Source: JAILZP01 sp037444185 (lineage in GTDB: Bacteria > Bacillota > Desulfotomaculia > Desulfotomaculales > Desulfocucumaceae). Taken from it: a DNA stretch of 12,971 nucleotides. The stretch is from contig JBBIMW010000051.1 of the NCBI GenBank assembly GCA_037444185.1, forward strand, positions 1 through 12,971, given 5' to 3'. This document shows positions 1-6,584 of the stretch, piece by piece; the first letter of the stretch is position 1; each line of letters begins with the position of its first letter. The translations under genes were made by a program, and so were the position numbers. Under the pieces are notes generated by a model. It was not told where the DNA came from and did not search any database. It saw only the letters and a program-made list of their open reading frames with translations.

Positions 1-2
1 CC

Positions 3-773
3 CGGGTTTGTGTGAAGGGCGTAGAAATCGGTGGCAGCCGGATAGTTTTGATGGCCGGGCCCTGCGCCGTGGAGAGTTGCGGCCAGATACGGGCGGCGGC
101 CGGGGCGGTGAGTGCCGCCGGGGCGCAGATACTTAGGGGAGGGGTGTTCAAAGCCAGGACTTCTCCTTACAGTTTCCAGGGATTGGAGGAAGAGGGGCTG
201 GAGGCGCTGGCCGGTGCGGCCAGGGAATACGGGCTGGTCACGGTGACCGAGGTGGTGGACCTGCCCAGCCTGGACACGGCGCTGAAGTATGTGGACATGG
301 TGCAGATCGGAGCCAGAAATATGCAAAACTTCCGCCTGCTGCAGGCGGTGGGCAGGGCGGGGCGCCCGGTGCTTCTGAAGAGGGGGTTGTCCGCCACCGT
401 GGAAGAATGGCTTATGGCGGCCGAGTACATAGCCTCCGAGGGCAACCAGGATATAGTTCTGTGCGAGCGGGGCATCAGGACATTTGAGACATCCACCAGA
501 AACACTCTGGACTTGAGCGCCGTGCCGCTGGTGAAAAGCCTTTCGCATCTGCCGGTGGTGGTGGATCCCAGCCACGCCACCGGCATCAGGAGCCTGGTGG
601 GGCCCATGAGCCTGGCGGCGGTGGCCGCAGGGGCCGACGGACTGTTGGTGGAGGTGCACCCCGATCCCCAGAAGGCGCTATGTGACGGACCACAGTCCCT
701 AAGCCTCGATGAGTTCGACGATGTGGCCGAAAAACTGAGATCCGTGGCCGCAGCCGTGGGCAGGGCGGCCTGA
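3..773 (+). CDS. aroF: 3-deoxy-7-phosphoheptulonate (DAHP) synthase, 5' part outside window
   Basis: This enzyme condenses phosphoenolpyruvate with erythrose 4-phosphate, the first step of the shikimate pathway, in the cytoplasm. The frame is open to the window edge, so the gene begins upstream; the GTG at 12 is probably internal. Numbering from that GTG, the barrel carries GPCAVES (16-22), RGGVFKARTSPYSFQGL (42-58), QIGARNMQ (98-105), LLKRG (121-125), CERGIRTFE (151-159) and DPSHATG (185-191). Cys18, His188, Glu214 and Asp225 have the same spacing as the metal ligands I recall for the Thermotoga maritima enzyme (C102, H272, E298, D309). That predicts about 84 missing residues, where this type carries a ferredoxin-like feedback-inhibition domain. 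pheA follows after 15 bases, so the two are probably co-transcribed. The family assignment is firm; the symbol could equally be aroG or aroA by local convention. Confidence 0.95.
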   Translation, partial: RVCVKGVEIGGSRIVLMAGPCAVESCGQIRAAAGAVSAAGAQILRGGVFKARTSPYSFQGLEEEGLEALAGAAREYGLVTVTEVVDLPSLDTALKYVDMVQIGARNMQNFRLLQAVGRAGRPVLLKRGLSATVEEWLMAAEYIASEGNQDIVLCERGIRTFETSTRNTLDLSAVPLVKSLSHLPVVVDPSHATGIRSLVGPMSLAAVAAGADGLLVEVHPDPQKALCDGPQSLSLDEFDDVAEKLRSVAAAVGRAA

Positions 774-788
774 GAGGGGGGCGGCGGG

Positions 789-1934
789 ATGAAAAAAGTG
801 GGGTATCTGGGGCCTCCGGGAACTTTCACCGAGGCGGCGGCCAGGAAATACACCGCCGGAATGCCGGTGGAACTGGTCTGCTGCCACAGTCTCCCGGATA
901 TTGTGGCGGCGGTGGGGGAAGGCGCACTGGACCAGGGTGTGGTCCCTCTGGAGAATTCCACCGAAGGGGCTGTGAGTCAGGTGCTGGACCTGGTGGTGCG
1001 GTCCGCCGGAATCCACTTTTGTGGAGAGGTGGTCATCGATATCCGCCACAACCTGCTGGCCAGGCCGGGAATGGAAAAAAGCCGGATAACCAGGGTGTTG
1101 TCCCACCCCCAGGCCCTGGCGCAGTGCAGGGAATATCTGGCCCGGGAACTGCCCCGGGCGTCTGCGGCGGAAACCGTCAGCACTGCCCAGGCAGCCGGCA
1201 TTGTGGCCGGTTCACAGGAGGACTGGGCCGCCATAGGCAGTGACCTGGCGGCGGCGGGCCACGGCCTGGTAATACTGGACGCCGGCATACAGGACAGCAG
1301 CCGGAATGCCACCCGGTTTATCGTTCTGGGCAGGGACGACCACGGCTACAGTTCCCGCAGCCGGACCTCCCTGATTATCGCCGTCAGGGACCGCCCAGGG
1401 GCCCTATACAGTATATTGAGGGAGTTCGCCCTGCGGGAAATCAATCTGACCAGGATTGAGTCGAGGCCGTCCAGGGAAGAATTGGGCCGCTATATTTTCT
1501 TTATAGATTTGGAGGGGCACAGGGAGGATCCCGCGGTGAAGGAGGCCGTCGGGGCCGTCTCCGGAACTGCTTTAAGCCTTAGAGTACTGGGCTCCTACCC
1601 CAGGGACAGCTACGGGGCGGAACGGGATGGGGACGGAGGCCGCCGGGACAGCCCGGACCTTGGGGAGTTAAGGTCGGAGATAGACTTGGTGGACGGCCAG
1701 ATTGTGGAATTGATCGGCATCCGGGCCAAGCTGGTGGAAAAGGTGGGCCGCCTGAAAGACTGCCCGGGGAGCGTCAGGGATCTCCCCAGGGAGGAAGAGG
1801 TGATCCGGAGAGTTCGGGCGGCGGCCTTCCGGAAGGGCGCGGATCCGGACATGGTGGAGCACATATACAGGCTTATCATCTCCAGGAGCGTGGAGATGCA
1901 ACGGCGGGACATTAATAGATCCCAGGTCCGCTGA
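789..1934 (+). CDS. pheA: Bifunctional prephenate dehydratase / chorismate mutase, reversed domain order
   Basis: The product should convert chorismate to prephenate and prephenate to phenylpyruvate, the phenylalanine branch. Of its 381 residues, about 1-180 are prephenate dehydratase: GYLGPPGTFTE (5-15), VPLENSTEG (52-60), SHPQALAQC (105-113) and the catalytic TRF (175-177). Residues 193-270 are an ACT domain with the phenylalanine-binding GALY (204-207) and ESRP (224-227), so feedback inhibition by phenylalanine is likely. After a charged linker (about 271-290) comes an AroQ-type chorismate mutase (291-375). Aligned by eye to the E. coli domain it keeps the whole active site: R295, R312, K323, D331, R334, E335, S367 and Q371. 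In E. coli PheA the mutase is N-terminal; here it is C-terminal. The ATG follows a run of G (GAGGGGGG, 774-781), and the gene lies 15 bases after aroF, as in an operon. A strong hairpin starts right after the stop. Confidence 0.96.
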   Translation: MKKVGYLGPPGTFTEAAARKYTAGMPVELVCCHSLPDIVAAVGEGALDQGVVPLENSTEGAVSQVLDLVVRSAGIHFCGEVVIDIRHNLLARPGMEKSRITRVLSHPQALAQCREYLARELPRASAAETVSTAQAAGIVAGSQEDWAAIGSDLAAAGHGLVILDAGIQDSSRNATRFIVLGRDDHGYSSRSRTSLIIAVRDRPGALYSILREFALREINLTRIESRPSREELGRYIFFIDLEGHREDPAVKEAVGAVSGTALSLRVLGSYPRDSYGAERDGDGGRRDSPDLGELRSEIDLVDGQIVELIGIRAKLVEKVGRLKDCPGSVRDLPREEEVIRRVRAAAFRKGADPDMVEHIYRLIISRSVEMQRRDINRSQVR

Positions 1935-1968
1935 AGTCAGGCGGGCCCCTTTCCGGGCCTGCCTGACT
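1935..1968. terminator. Strong hairpin between convergent pheA and the minus-strand mini-operon
   Basis: A 14-base arm (1935-1948) pairs with 1955-1968 with a single non-Watson-Crick pair and a 6-base loop. It begins at the base after the pheA stop codon and lies 30 bases beyond the stop of the minus-strand gene. No good T-run follows on either strand, so it may act as a bidirectional terminator or as a 3'-end stabiliser. Position supports a transcript-end role; efficiency cannot be judged. Confidence 0.6.
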
Positions 1969-1998
1969 CATAAAATATGCGCAAAAAATACGGCGAAA

Positions 1999-2295
1999 TC
2001 AATCGGCGTGCCATTCCAGAAGGATCTGCCGGGCAACCTTGCCCGAAGGCGTCCTTGGTATTTTACAGAAGGTTACGGTGGAAGGGGCCCTGCCGCGGCT
2101 TGATTTGTCCAGACAGAGGCTTATTATGGAATTTCCGCTCAGCTGTATGCCGTCCTCCGGTTCCACGAAGGCCCTCAGCATTTCCGCCCCTGAAGGCTGC
2201 TGCACTGATATGACGACGACATCGCTGACGCCGCCGATGCATTTAATTATTTTTTCCAGTTCCCTTACCTCAATATTAATCTCTGTGTGTTCCAA
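1999..2295 (-). CDS. Free-standing AMP-binding-enzyme C-terminal domain protein
   Basis: The 98-residue product resembles only the small, mobile C-terminal domain of acyl-CoA synthetases and ligases (AMP-binding_C type). It has the VRELEKIIKCIGGVSDVVV strand-helix start (10-28), a central AFVEPEDG (42-49) and the closing PRTPSGK (80-86), whose lysine is the catalytic lysine of adenylation in full enzymes. The roughly 400-residue ATP-binding domain is absent. I place the start at a TTG 2 bases after the stop of the upstream 54-codon gene, because GGAGGAG (complement of 2303-2309) sits 7 bases before it; an upstream ATG would overlap that gene out of frame. The own ribosome binding site and intact frame argue for a real small protein, but a decayed synthetase gene cannot be excluded. 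What it acts with is unknown. Confidence 0.7.
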   Translation of the reverse strand: MEHTEINIEVRELEKIIKCIGGVSDVVVISVQQPSGAEMLRAFVEPEDGIQLSGNSIISLCLDKSSRGRAPSTVTFCKIPRTPSGKVARQILLEWHAD

Positions 2296-2297
2296 CC

Positions 2298-2462
2298 CTA
2301 CTCTCCTCCGGTGGTGTCGTTTCCGCATCCATTTGTGCCCGTTTTTTCCAGCATTATTCGCAGGTTATCCACTATGTCGATAATGTCCAGCAAATCAATC
2401 TGGTCGGCATATTTGTTGAGTATGGCGGTAATGTTGTCCACAGCCTGCTCCGCGGGAGTCAT
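2298..2462 (-). CDS. Small protein of unknown function, 54 residues
   Basis: The reading frame gives MTPAEQAVDNITAILNKYAD and continues as a largely acidic, helix-prone sequence rich in I, L and D (residues 8-40). It ends in a G/N/T-rich tail with one cysteine (C46). The ATG is preceded by TAAGGGGG (complement of 2470-2477) with about 7 bases of spacing, a strong ribosome binding site. Its final codons contain the ribosome binding site of the free-standing synthetase-domain gene 2 bases downstream, so translation of the two is probably coupled. I do not recognise a family. The amphipathic helical pattern suggests a protein-protein partner, which is inference. The AT-rich stretch upstream (2475-2560) presumably holds the promoter, but no convincing -35/-10 pair was found. 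Confidence 0.6.
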   Translation of the reverse strand: MTPAEQAVDNITAILNKYADQIDLLDIIDIVDNLRIMLEKTGTNGCGNDTTGGE

Positions 2463-2627
2463 GGCATAACCCCCTTATTTATATTTATTTTATTTTAATA
2501 CATAAAAAAAAGGCAACCAATAATTTTATCTTAAAATGTTAAAAAAAAGTTTTCGCCGGTAGAACAAAATCGCCCTGCGGGTGGCCGGAACACAGAAGGC
2601 AGAATAAGCGGGCCGGAAGATTTAATG

Positions 2628-2656
2628 TAGAAATATGTAAAAAAAACTAATATAAT
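2628..2656 (+). promoter_or_regulatory. Sigma-A type promoter of the nucleoside kinase gene
   Basis: A perfect -10 TATAAT at 2651-2656 lies 17 bases after TAGAAA (2628-2633), which matches four of six -35 positions. The surroundings are AT-rich, unlike the genes. The predicted transcript would start near 2663, giving a leader of about 60 bases before the TTG at 2722. Confidence 0.6.
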
Positions 2657-2721
2657 TAAATAATCAGTTGCTCTTATGCAAGTATGTGCATTAATCAGAA
2701 GCCTGAACGGGGTGAATTTTT

Positions 2722-4392
2722 TTGGACAAAAGAAGAATCAGTGTAAATATTCCGGGAGCCGGGGTTTTTGAACTGTCCGCCGGTTCCAGGGCGGGGGAGG
2801 CTGTGAGGTTCGATACGGCAGCCAGGCGGACGCCGGTGGTGGCGGTTAAAATCAACAATCTGCTGGAGGATCTGTCCACTGAGATAAATGAGGACTGCAC
2901 CCTTGAATTCGTTGACCTCGAGTGCGAGGATGGCATGCGGGTCTACCAGTCCGGCCTGATTATGGTGTTGAACAGGGCCGCGCTGGAAATATTCCCCGAG
3001 TGCTCGGTACTGGTGGAGCATGCCCTGGCCAACGCCATTTACGGCGAGATAAAACTAAAAAGGGCCTTGAAGGCCAGTGATATTGAAAAGATTGAACAGC
3101 GCATGCGGGCTATTATCAATGGGGGGGGCGAAGTGAAAAGGGAAGCGGTGTCCAGGGAGGACGCCGTGAAGCTTTTCAGTGAAAGGGAGATGAAGGACAG
3201 GCTGGACCTTCTGTCTTACTGGAAATCTACTGCGGTGACATTGGTAAAGAACGGTAACAGTGCCGATTATGCCCTGGGGCCTGTGGTTCCAGACCTGGGC
3301 ATTTTAAAGACTTTCAGGCTGAGATTTTACCTGCCGGGGTTCATACTGGAACTTCCCCGCAAAGACACCCCCCTTGAACTGCCTGAATATGTCGAGCAGG
3401 GGAAGCTGGCCAACATTTTTTTTGAGGCGGACAAGTGGGAGAGGGTACTGCGCGTCAGAGACGTGGTGGCGCTGAACAGGGTGCTGGAAAGGGGCGAGGC
3501 GGGGGACCTGGTAAGGGTGGCGGAGGCCTTCCAGGAAAAAAAGATCAGCCGCATCGCCGACGAGATCGCCGCCAACATAGACCGGATAAGGATTGTGCTC
3601 ATAGCCGGGCCGTCTTCATCCGGCAAAACCACTTTTTCCAAGAGGCTGTCGGTTCAGCTGAAAGTAAATGGCATTAACCCGGTGGCCATATCCCTGGACG
3701 ACTATTTTGTGGACAGGGAGAAGAATCCGGTGGACGAGGACGGGCGCTATGACTTTGAAAGCCTGGATGCCATCGACAGGCCGCTGTTTAACGAACACTT
3801 GATCAAGCTCATCCAGGGGGAGGAAATAGATCTGCCCAGTTACAACTTTAGGACGGGAAAGAGGGAATACAGCGGACAGAAGCTCAAGTTGGGCCGTTAC
3901 GACTTGATTGTTGTGGAGGGGATTCACGGGCTGAATGACCGGCTTACTTCTTCTGTTCCAAAAGGGAGGAAGTTCAAGATTTATGTCAGCGCCCTCACCC
4001 ACCTTTCCCTGGACCGCCGGAACCGGGTGCACACAACGGACCTCAGGGTTGTCCGCCGCATGGTCAGGGATTACAACTACAGGGGATATACAGCCGCCCA
4101 GACCCTTGAAAGGTGGCCCCTGGTCAGGAGGGGGGAAGAGAGGAATATTTTTCCTTTTCAGGAGGAGGCCGACATGATGTTTAACTCGGCCCTGGTGTAC
4201 GAGCTGGCGGTTTTGAAAGGTTACGCCGAGCCCCTGCTGAAGGGGATCGGAAGGGACTGCCCCCAGTACTCCGAAGCAGGAAGGCTTCTGAAGTTGCTGA
4301 GCTTCTTTAATCTGATGGACTGCTACGAGGTTCCCTCGAACTCCATCATCAGGGAATTCATCGGCCAGAGTTGCTTTTACAACTATGCCTGA
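2722..4392 (+). CDS. TGS / ThrRS-like / uridine-kinase-type nucleoside kinase fusion
   Basis: The 556-residue protein has a TGS-like N-terminus (about 1-65), a middle resembling the second additional domain of threonyl-tRNA synthetase (about 90-240), and a C-terminal P-loop kinase of the phosphoribulokinase/uridine kinase family. The kinase shows Walker A GPSSSGKT (296-303), SLDDYFVDR (324-332), VVEGIHGLN (397-405) and a conserved DYNYRGYTAAQTLERWP stretch (450-466). Length and order fit the known fused nucleoside kinases of Thermotoga and Clostridia; the substrate is probably a nucleoside, phosphorylated with ATP. The N-terminal domains suggest RNA or ligand sensing, but that is inference. 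The start is TTG with GGGGTGA (2709-2715) 6 bases before it. It appears to be transcribed alone, from its own promoter and with hairpins downstream. Confidence 0.9.
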   Translation: MDKRRISVNIPGAGVFELSAGSRAGEAVRFDTAARRTPVVAVKINNLLEDLSTEINEDCTLEFVDLECEDGMRVYQSGLIMVLNRAALEIFPECSVLVEHALANAIYGEIKLKRALKASDIEKIEQRMRAIINGGGEVKREAVSREDAVKLFSEREMKDRLDLLSYWKSTAVTLVKNGNSADYALGPVVPDLGILKTFRLRFYLPGFILELPRKDTPLELPEYVEQGKLANIFFEADKWERVLRVRDVVALNRVLERGEAGDLVRVAEAFQEKKISRIADEIAANIDRIRIVLIAGPSSSGKTTFSKRLSVQLKVNGINPVAISLDDYFVDREKNPVDEDGRYDFESLDAIDRPLFNEHLIKLIQGEEIDLPSYNFRTGKREYSGQKLKLGRYDLIVVEGIHGLNDRLTSSVPKGRKFKIYVSALTHLSLDRRNRVHTTDLRVVRRMVRDYNYRGYTAAQTLERWPLVRRGEERNIFPFQEEADMMFNSALVYELAVLKGYAEPLLKGIGRDCPQYSEAGRLLKLLSFFNLMDCYEVPSNSIIREFIGQSCFYNYA

Positions 4393-4480
4393 ATCCGGAT
4401 TCCCCAATGCGATGCGCCGCCGCCTTGCTAATCCTTTGGCTCATACTCCGCATTCCTTCGGCTTACTCCAATGCCATGTT

Positions 4481-4503
4481 CTCCCGAAAGGGAGCTTTTT
4501 CTT
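4481..4503 (+). terminator. Possible intrinsic terminator of the nucleoside kinase transcript
   Basis: CTCCC and GGGAG close a GAAA tetraloop (4481-4494), followed by C and a T-rich tract to about 4503. The stem is only 5 bp, but the tetraloop plus T-run is the usual layout. It lies about 90 bases after the kinase stop. Confidence 0.45.
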
Positions 4504-4563
4504 CAAAGGAATGCATCAAATTCTGACTTCTGTCTCCTGTCTTCCAGCCGCCCATAAGGGTGA

Positions 4564-4593
4564 ATTTATTGTTTTACTAATAAATCTTTTTTT
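4564..4593 (+). terminator. AT-rich hairpin with T7 run
   Basis: ATTTATT (4564-4570) pairs perfectly with AATAAAT (4579-4585) around an 8-base loop, followed by C and seven T (4587-4593). The stem has no GC pairs, so strength is doubtful; it may back up the hairpin at 4481. Confidence 0.4.
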
Positions 4594-4660
4594 GTCAGGG
4601 AAAATATACTCAGCTGAAAGAATCATCTGTCCTTGAACCTATCGGAAGGGGGTGGCTCCG

Positions 4661-4810
4661 TTGGTCAGAAAAGTGATCAAAGGGGTGGCGAAAAGGTATT
4701 TTGTTCCGGGGATCGGCCCGGGAGGTTATCGCCCGGTCTGGGATACCGGGAAGGCCTCATGCGGGAACAGACTTAAAAAGATTGCCGGCGTCAACAGGCC
4801 CGGCACCTGA
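4661..4810 (+). CDS. Possible small basic protein, 49 residues
   Basis: A TTG start preceded by GGAAGGGGG (4644-4652) with 8 bases of spacing opens a 49-residue frame. It begins (M)VRKVIKGVAKRYFVPGIGP and contains a YRPVWD segment, one cysteine and a basic NRLKKIAG stretch near the end. Third codon positions are GC-rich and arginine is mostly AGG/AGA/CGC, like the neighbouring genes, which supports coding. No family is recognised and it carries no signal peptide or membrane helix. It lies between the kinase terminators and the coiled-coil gene, 121 bases upstream of the latter. It could also be a chance frame within an untranslated leader. Confidence 0.35.
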   Translation: MVRKVIKGVAKRYFVPGIGPGGYRPVWDTGKASCGNRLKKIAGVNRPGT

Positions 4811-4931
4811 ATGTTGCGGGCGGGACTGGATTCCGACAGGATAAGTAATGCAGTATAAGCTGTTCTAAGGGCAGGAGTAATGGCGCTGTTTGGCAAATAT
4901 TATTGTCAATGCCTTTTGCTGGAGGGATGAT

Positions 4932-5453
4932 ATGTTCAGGCTGGGACTGAAAAAAGAAGAAAAAGAGATGATCAACAATACTATCAGCGAGATTAAGGAA
5001 CTGCGGACTGAGCTGTCCGGCCTTAGGGACGCGCTGGCCAGAATGACAGCCGCGGAATCGGCGGAACCGGCCGCAGTCCGGCCGGAAGAGGGCGGAAGCA
5101 GTGTTGCCGGACTTGTTCCGGCTGGTCCGACCGGGGGGTTGGGAGGCAGCCCGGATGAAGGCCCCGGGGACCGGAATTCTCCGCCCCGGGGCGCCGTTGC
5201 GCCGGAAGGGGCCGGTCCGGCGGGAAGTGGCGACGATCAGGGAGGAAATATATCTGTGGACGGAAATGTGGACGGAGGACTGCCGGACGGATCTCAGGGG
5301 GGGGCTGGTGACATCAGCGCTGCCGTGGGCGGGTTGCCGGATCAGCCGGTGGCGGTCCGCCGGGACTGGGCCGTGGTCAGACTGAAGCCGGTGAAAAAAC
5401 CATGGTGGATGTTCTGGAAGCCGTCGGACAGGGTGACCAAAAGGTCTATATAA
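4932..5453 (+). CDS. Coiled-coil protein with Gly/Pro/Asp-rich linker, function unknown
   Basis: The 173-residue product has three visible parts. An N-terminal charged helix (about 6-38, KKEEKEMINNTISEIKELR followed by ELSGLRDALARM) looks like a coiled coil. A long low-complexity linker rich in G, P, A, D and S (about 40-140) follows. The basic, tryptophan-rich end (VKKPWWMFWKPSDRVTKRSI, last 20 residues) could touch membrane or nucleic acid. There is no signal peptide. I chose ATG 4932 because GGAGGG (4921-4926) sits 5 bases before it; a frame-extending TTG at 4890 has no such site. It is the first of five closely spaced plus-strand genes, 45 bases before the phosphoesterase. No family is recognised, and the order helix, flexible linker, sticky tail suggests a tether or scaffold (inference). 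Confidence 0.7.
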   Translation: MFRLGLKKEEKEMINNTISEIKELRTELSGLRDALARMTAAESAEPAAVRPEEGGSSVAGLVPAGPTGGLGGSPDEGPGDRNSPPRGAVAPEGAGPAGSGDDQGGNISVDGNVDGGLPDGSQGGAGDISAAVGGLPDQPVAVRRDWAVVRLKPVKKPWWMFWKPSDRVTKRSI

Positions 5454-5498
5454 CAAGCTTTGAATAACATGGATCGTTTTTACCGGGGGACGCGGGTT

Positions 5499-6542
5499 AT
5501 GAGCCGGTACGAAATGAAAAAAATCTGCCGGGTTTGCGGCCGGATGGTATCGTTACTGCATGAGGGAGCGGGAAGCCGGGGGCGAAGGTGCGCGTCCTGC
5601 CTGCACAGGACCCACCGGGAACACCTGGCGGGCAGCGGCAGGGTTTGCCTGCGCTGCCGGGATGAGGATCTGTCCATGCCACTGGAACGCAGCCCGGTGC
5701 CGGACAGAATAACCCTTGTACACCTATCGGACATACATTTCGGCGGAGGGGGCTCGGAACGGCTGGCTGATCTGCTGAAGAGATGGATTTGCGGCCGTGG
5801 CTTTGATTATGTTCTGGTCAGCGGGGACCTTACCTCCAGGGCCGGGGAAGAGGAGTACCGGCTGGCCGCCCGGTGGATAAGGGATATGGAGTCCACCGGG
5901 GTCAGGGTGGCGGTGGTGCCGGGCAACCACGACATAGGTTACTGGGGAAATATAATGTCCCTGGGGGGCCAGGCCGTCGGCAGGAAGTACCACCGGTGGA
6001 TAAAAATTATGGACAGGCCCATAGACCCCTGTGTCAGGGGCCCGGGCTGCGTGGTGGTGGGGCTGAACTCGGCCCACGGGATAAATCCCTCCAGGCTTTT
6101 CAAGGGCTATCTGAACCGGCGCCAGATGGACAGGGCGGTGGAGATATTCCGGGGCACCCCCTCCGGACACCTCAAAATTATGTTTTGCCATCACCCTCTG
6201 TTGAGGTTTGAAAATGACATACACCGCGTCGTTTTCAGGGCCGGGGAGGTTAAGGACGAATTATCGGCCGCCGGGGTGCGGCTATTCCTTTGGGGGCACC
6301 AACACAGCTCCGCCGTTGCCGTATGGACGGGGGAGGGAGAAAAATGCTTCGCTGTGCAGAGCCCCACACTTTCGGACAGGGTCAGGGGAGGGGACAAGCC
6401 TGGCTTTTCGGTGGCGGAGTGGTTTTTTAAAGAAAAAGTTTTAATCCGGACCTTTGATATAATAAACGCACAGTCCGTGGAAGAAGGGAAAAGGTTTGAA
6501 TATTCCCTGCAGGAAGGAACAATGGCCGGGACTGTTGAATAG
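5499..6542 (+). CDS. Calcineurin-like metallophosphoesterase with cysteine-rich N-terminus
   Basis: The 347-residue product is a two-metal phosphoesterase with all signature blocks: DIH (78-80), GD (109-110), GNHD (142-145), the HH pair (231-232) and GHQH (266-269). Ahead of the catalytic domain, about 55 residues carry three CxxC pairs, CRVC (10-13), CASC (31-34) and CLRC (50-53), spaced like a zinc-binding module. The substrate is not evident: relatives act on cyclic nucleotides, nucleic acid ends or phospholipid headgroups. I use ATG 5499, with GGGGGA (5485-5490) 8 bases upstream; a TTG at 5460 would add 13 residues but lacks a ribosome binding site. It lies between the coiled-coil gene and the radical SAM gene (42-base gap). 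No signal peptide, so cytoplasmic. It is distinct from SbcD by its cysteine-rich start. Confidence 0.9.
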   Translation: MSRYEMKKICRVCGRMVSLLHEGAGSRGRRCASCLHRTHREHLAGSGRVCLRCRDEDLSMPLERSPVPDRITLVHLSDIHFGGGGSERLADLLKRWICGRGFDYVLVSGDLTSRAGEEEYRLAARWIRDMESTGVRVAVVPGNHDIGYWGNIMSLGGQAVGRKYHRWIKIMDRPIDPCVRGPGCVVVGLNSAHGINPSRLFKGYLNRRQMDRAVEIFRGTPSGHLKIMFCHHPLLRFENDIHRVVFRAGEVKDELSAAGVRLFLWGHQHSSAVAVWTGEGEKCFAVQSPTLSDRVRGGDKPGFSVAEWFFKEKVLIRTFDIINAQSVEEGKRFEYSLQEGTMAGTVE

Positions 6543-6584
6543 ATTTCAAACCAAAGTATTCAAGGGGCAGGGGAGGCAACCTGA

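Larger units (their letters stand above)
4393..4660. other. Gene-poor stretch with hairpins after the nucleoside kinase
   Basis: No convincing gene is seen here. The 83-codon open frame across it has no ribosome binding site, overlaps the kinase end and is poor in coding character. The stretch does hold a 9-bp arm pair, GCATTCCTT (4450-4458) with AAGGAATGC (4506-4514). These enclose a GAAA-loop hairpin and a T-run (4481-4500). An AT-rich hairpin with seven T follows (4564-4593). It may be a 3' untranslated region or an interspersed repeat. Confidence 0.5.

Noticed and set aside
167..961. Long open frame on the minus strand opposite aroF/pheA
   Set aside because: Antisense shadow of two well-identified genes in GC-rich DNA; no ribosome binding site or recognisable protein.
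3616..4407. 263-codon minus-strand frame opposite the nucleoside kinase
   Set aside because: The plus-strand kinase motifs are unambiguous; the antisense product has no domain character.
4385..4636. 83-codon frame after the nucleoside kinase
   Set aside because: Overlaps the kinase end, spans two terminator-like hairpins and has no ribosome binding site.
4880..4930. 16-codon frame just before the coiled-coil gene, a possible leader peptide
   Set aside because: AGGAG is only 2 bases from its ATG, and no attenuator-like alternative hairpins are visible; the frame is short enough to be chance.
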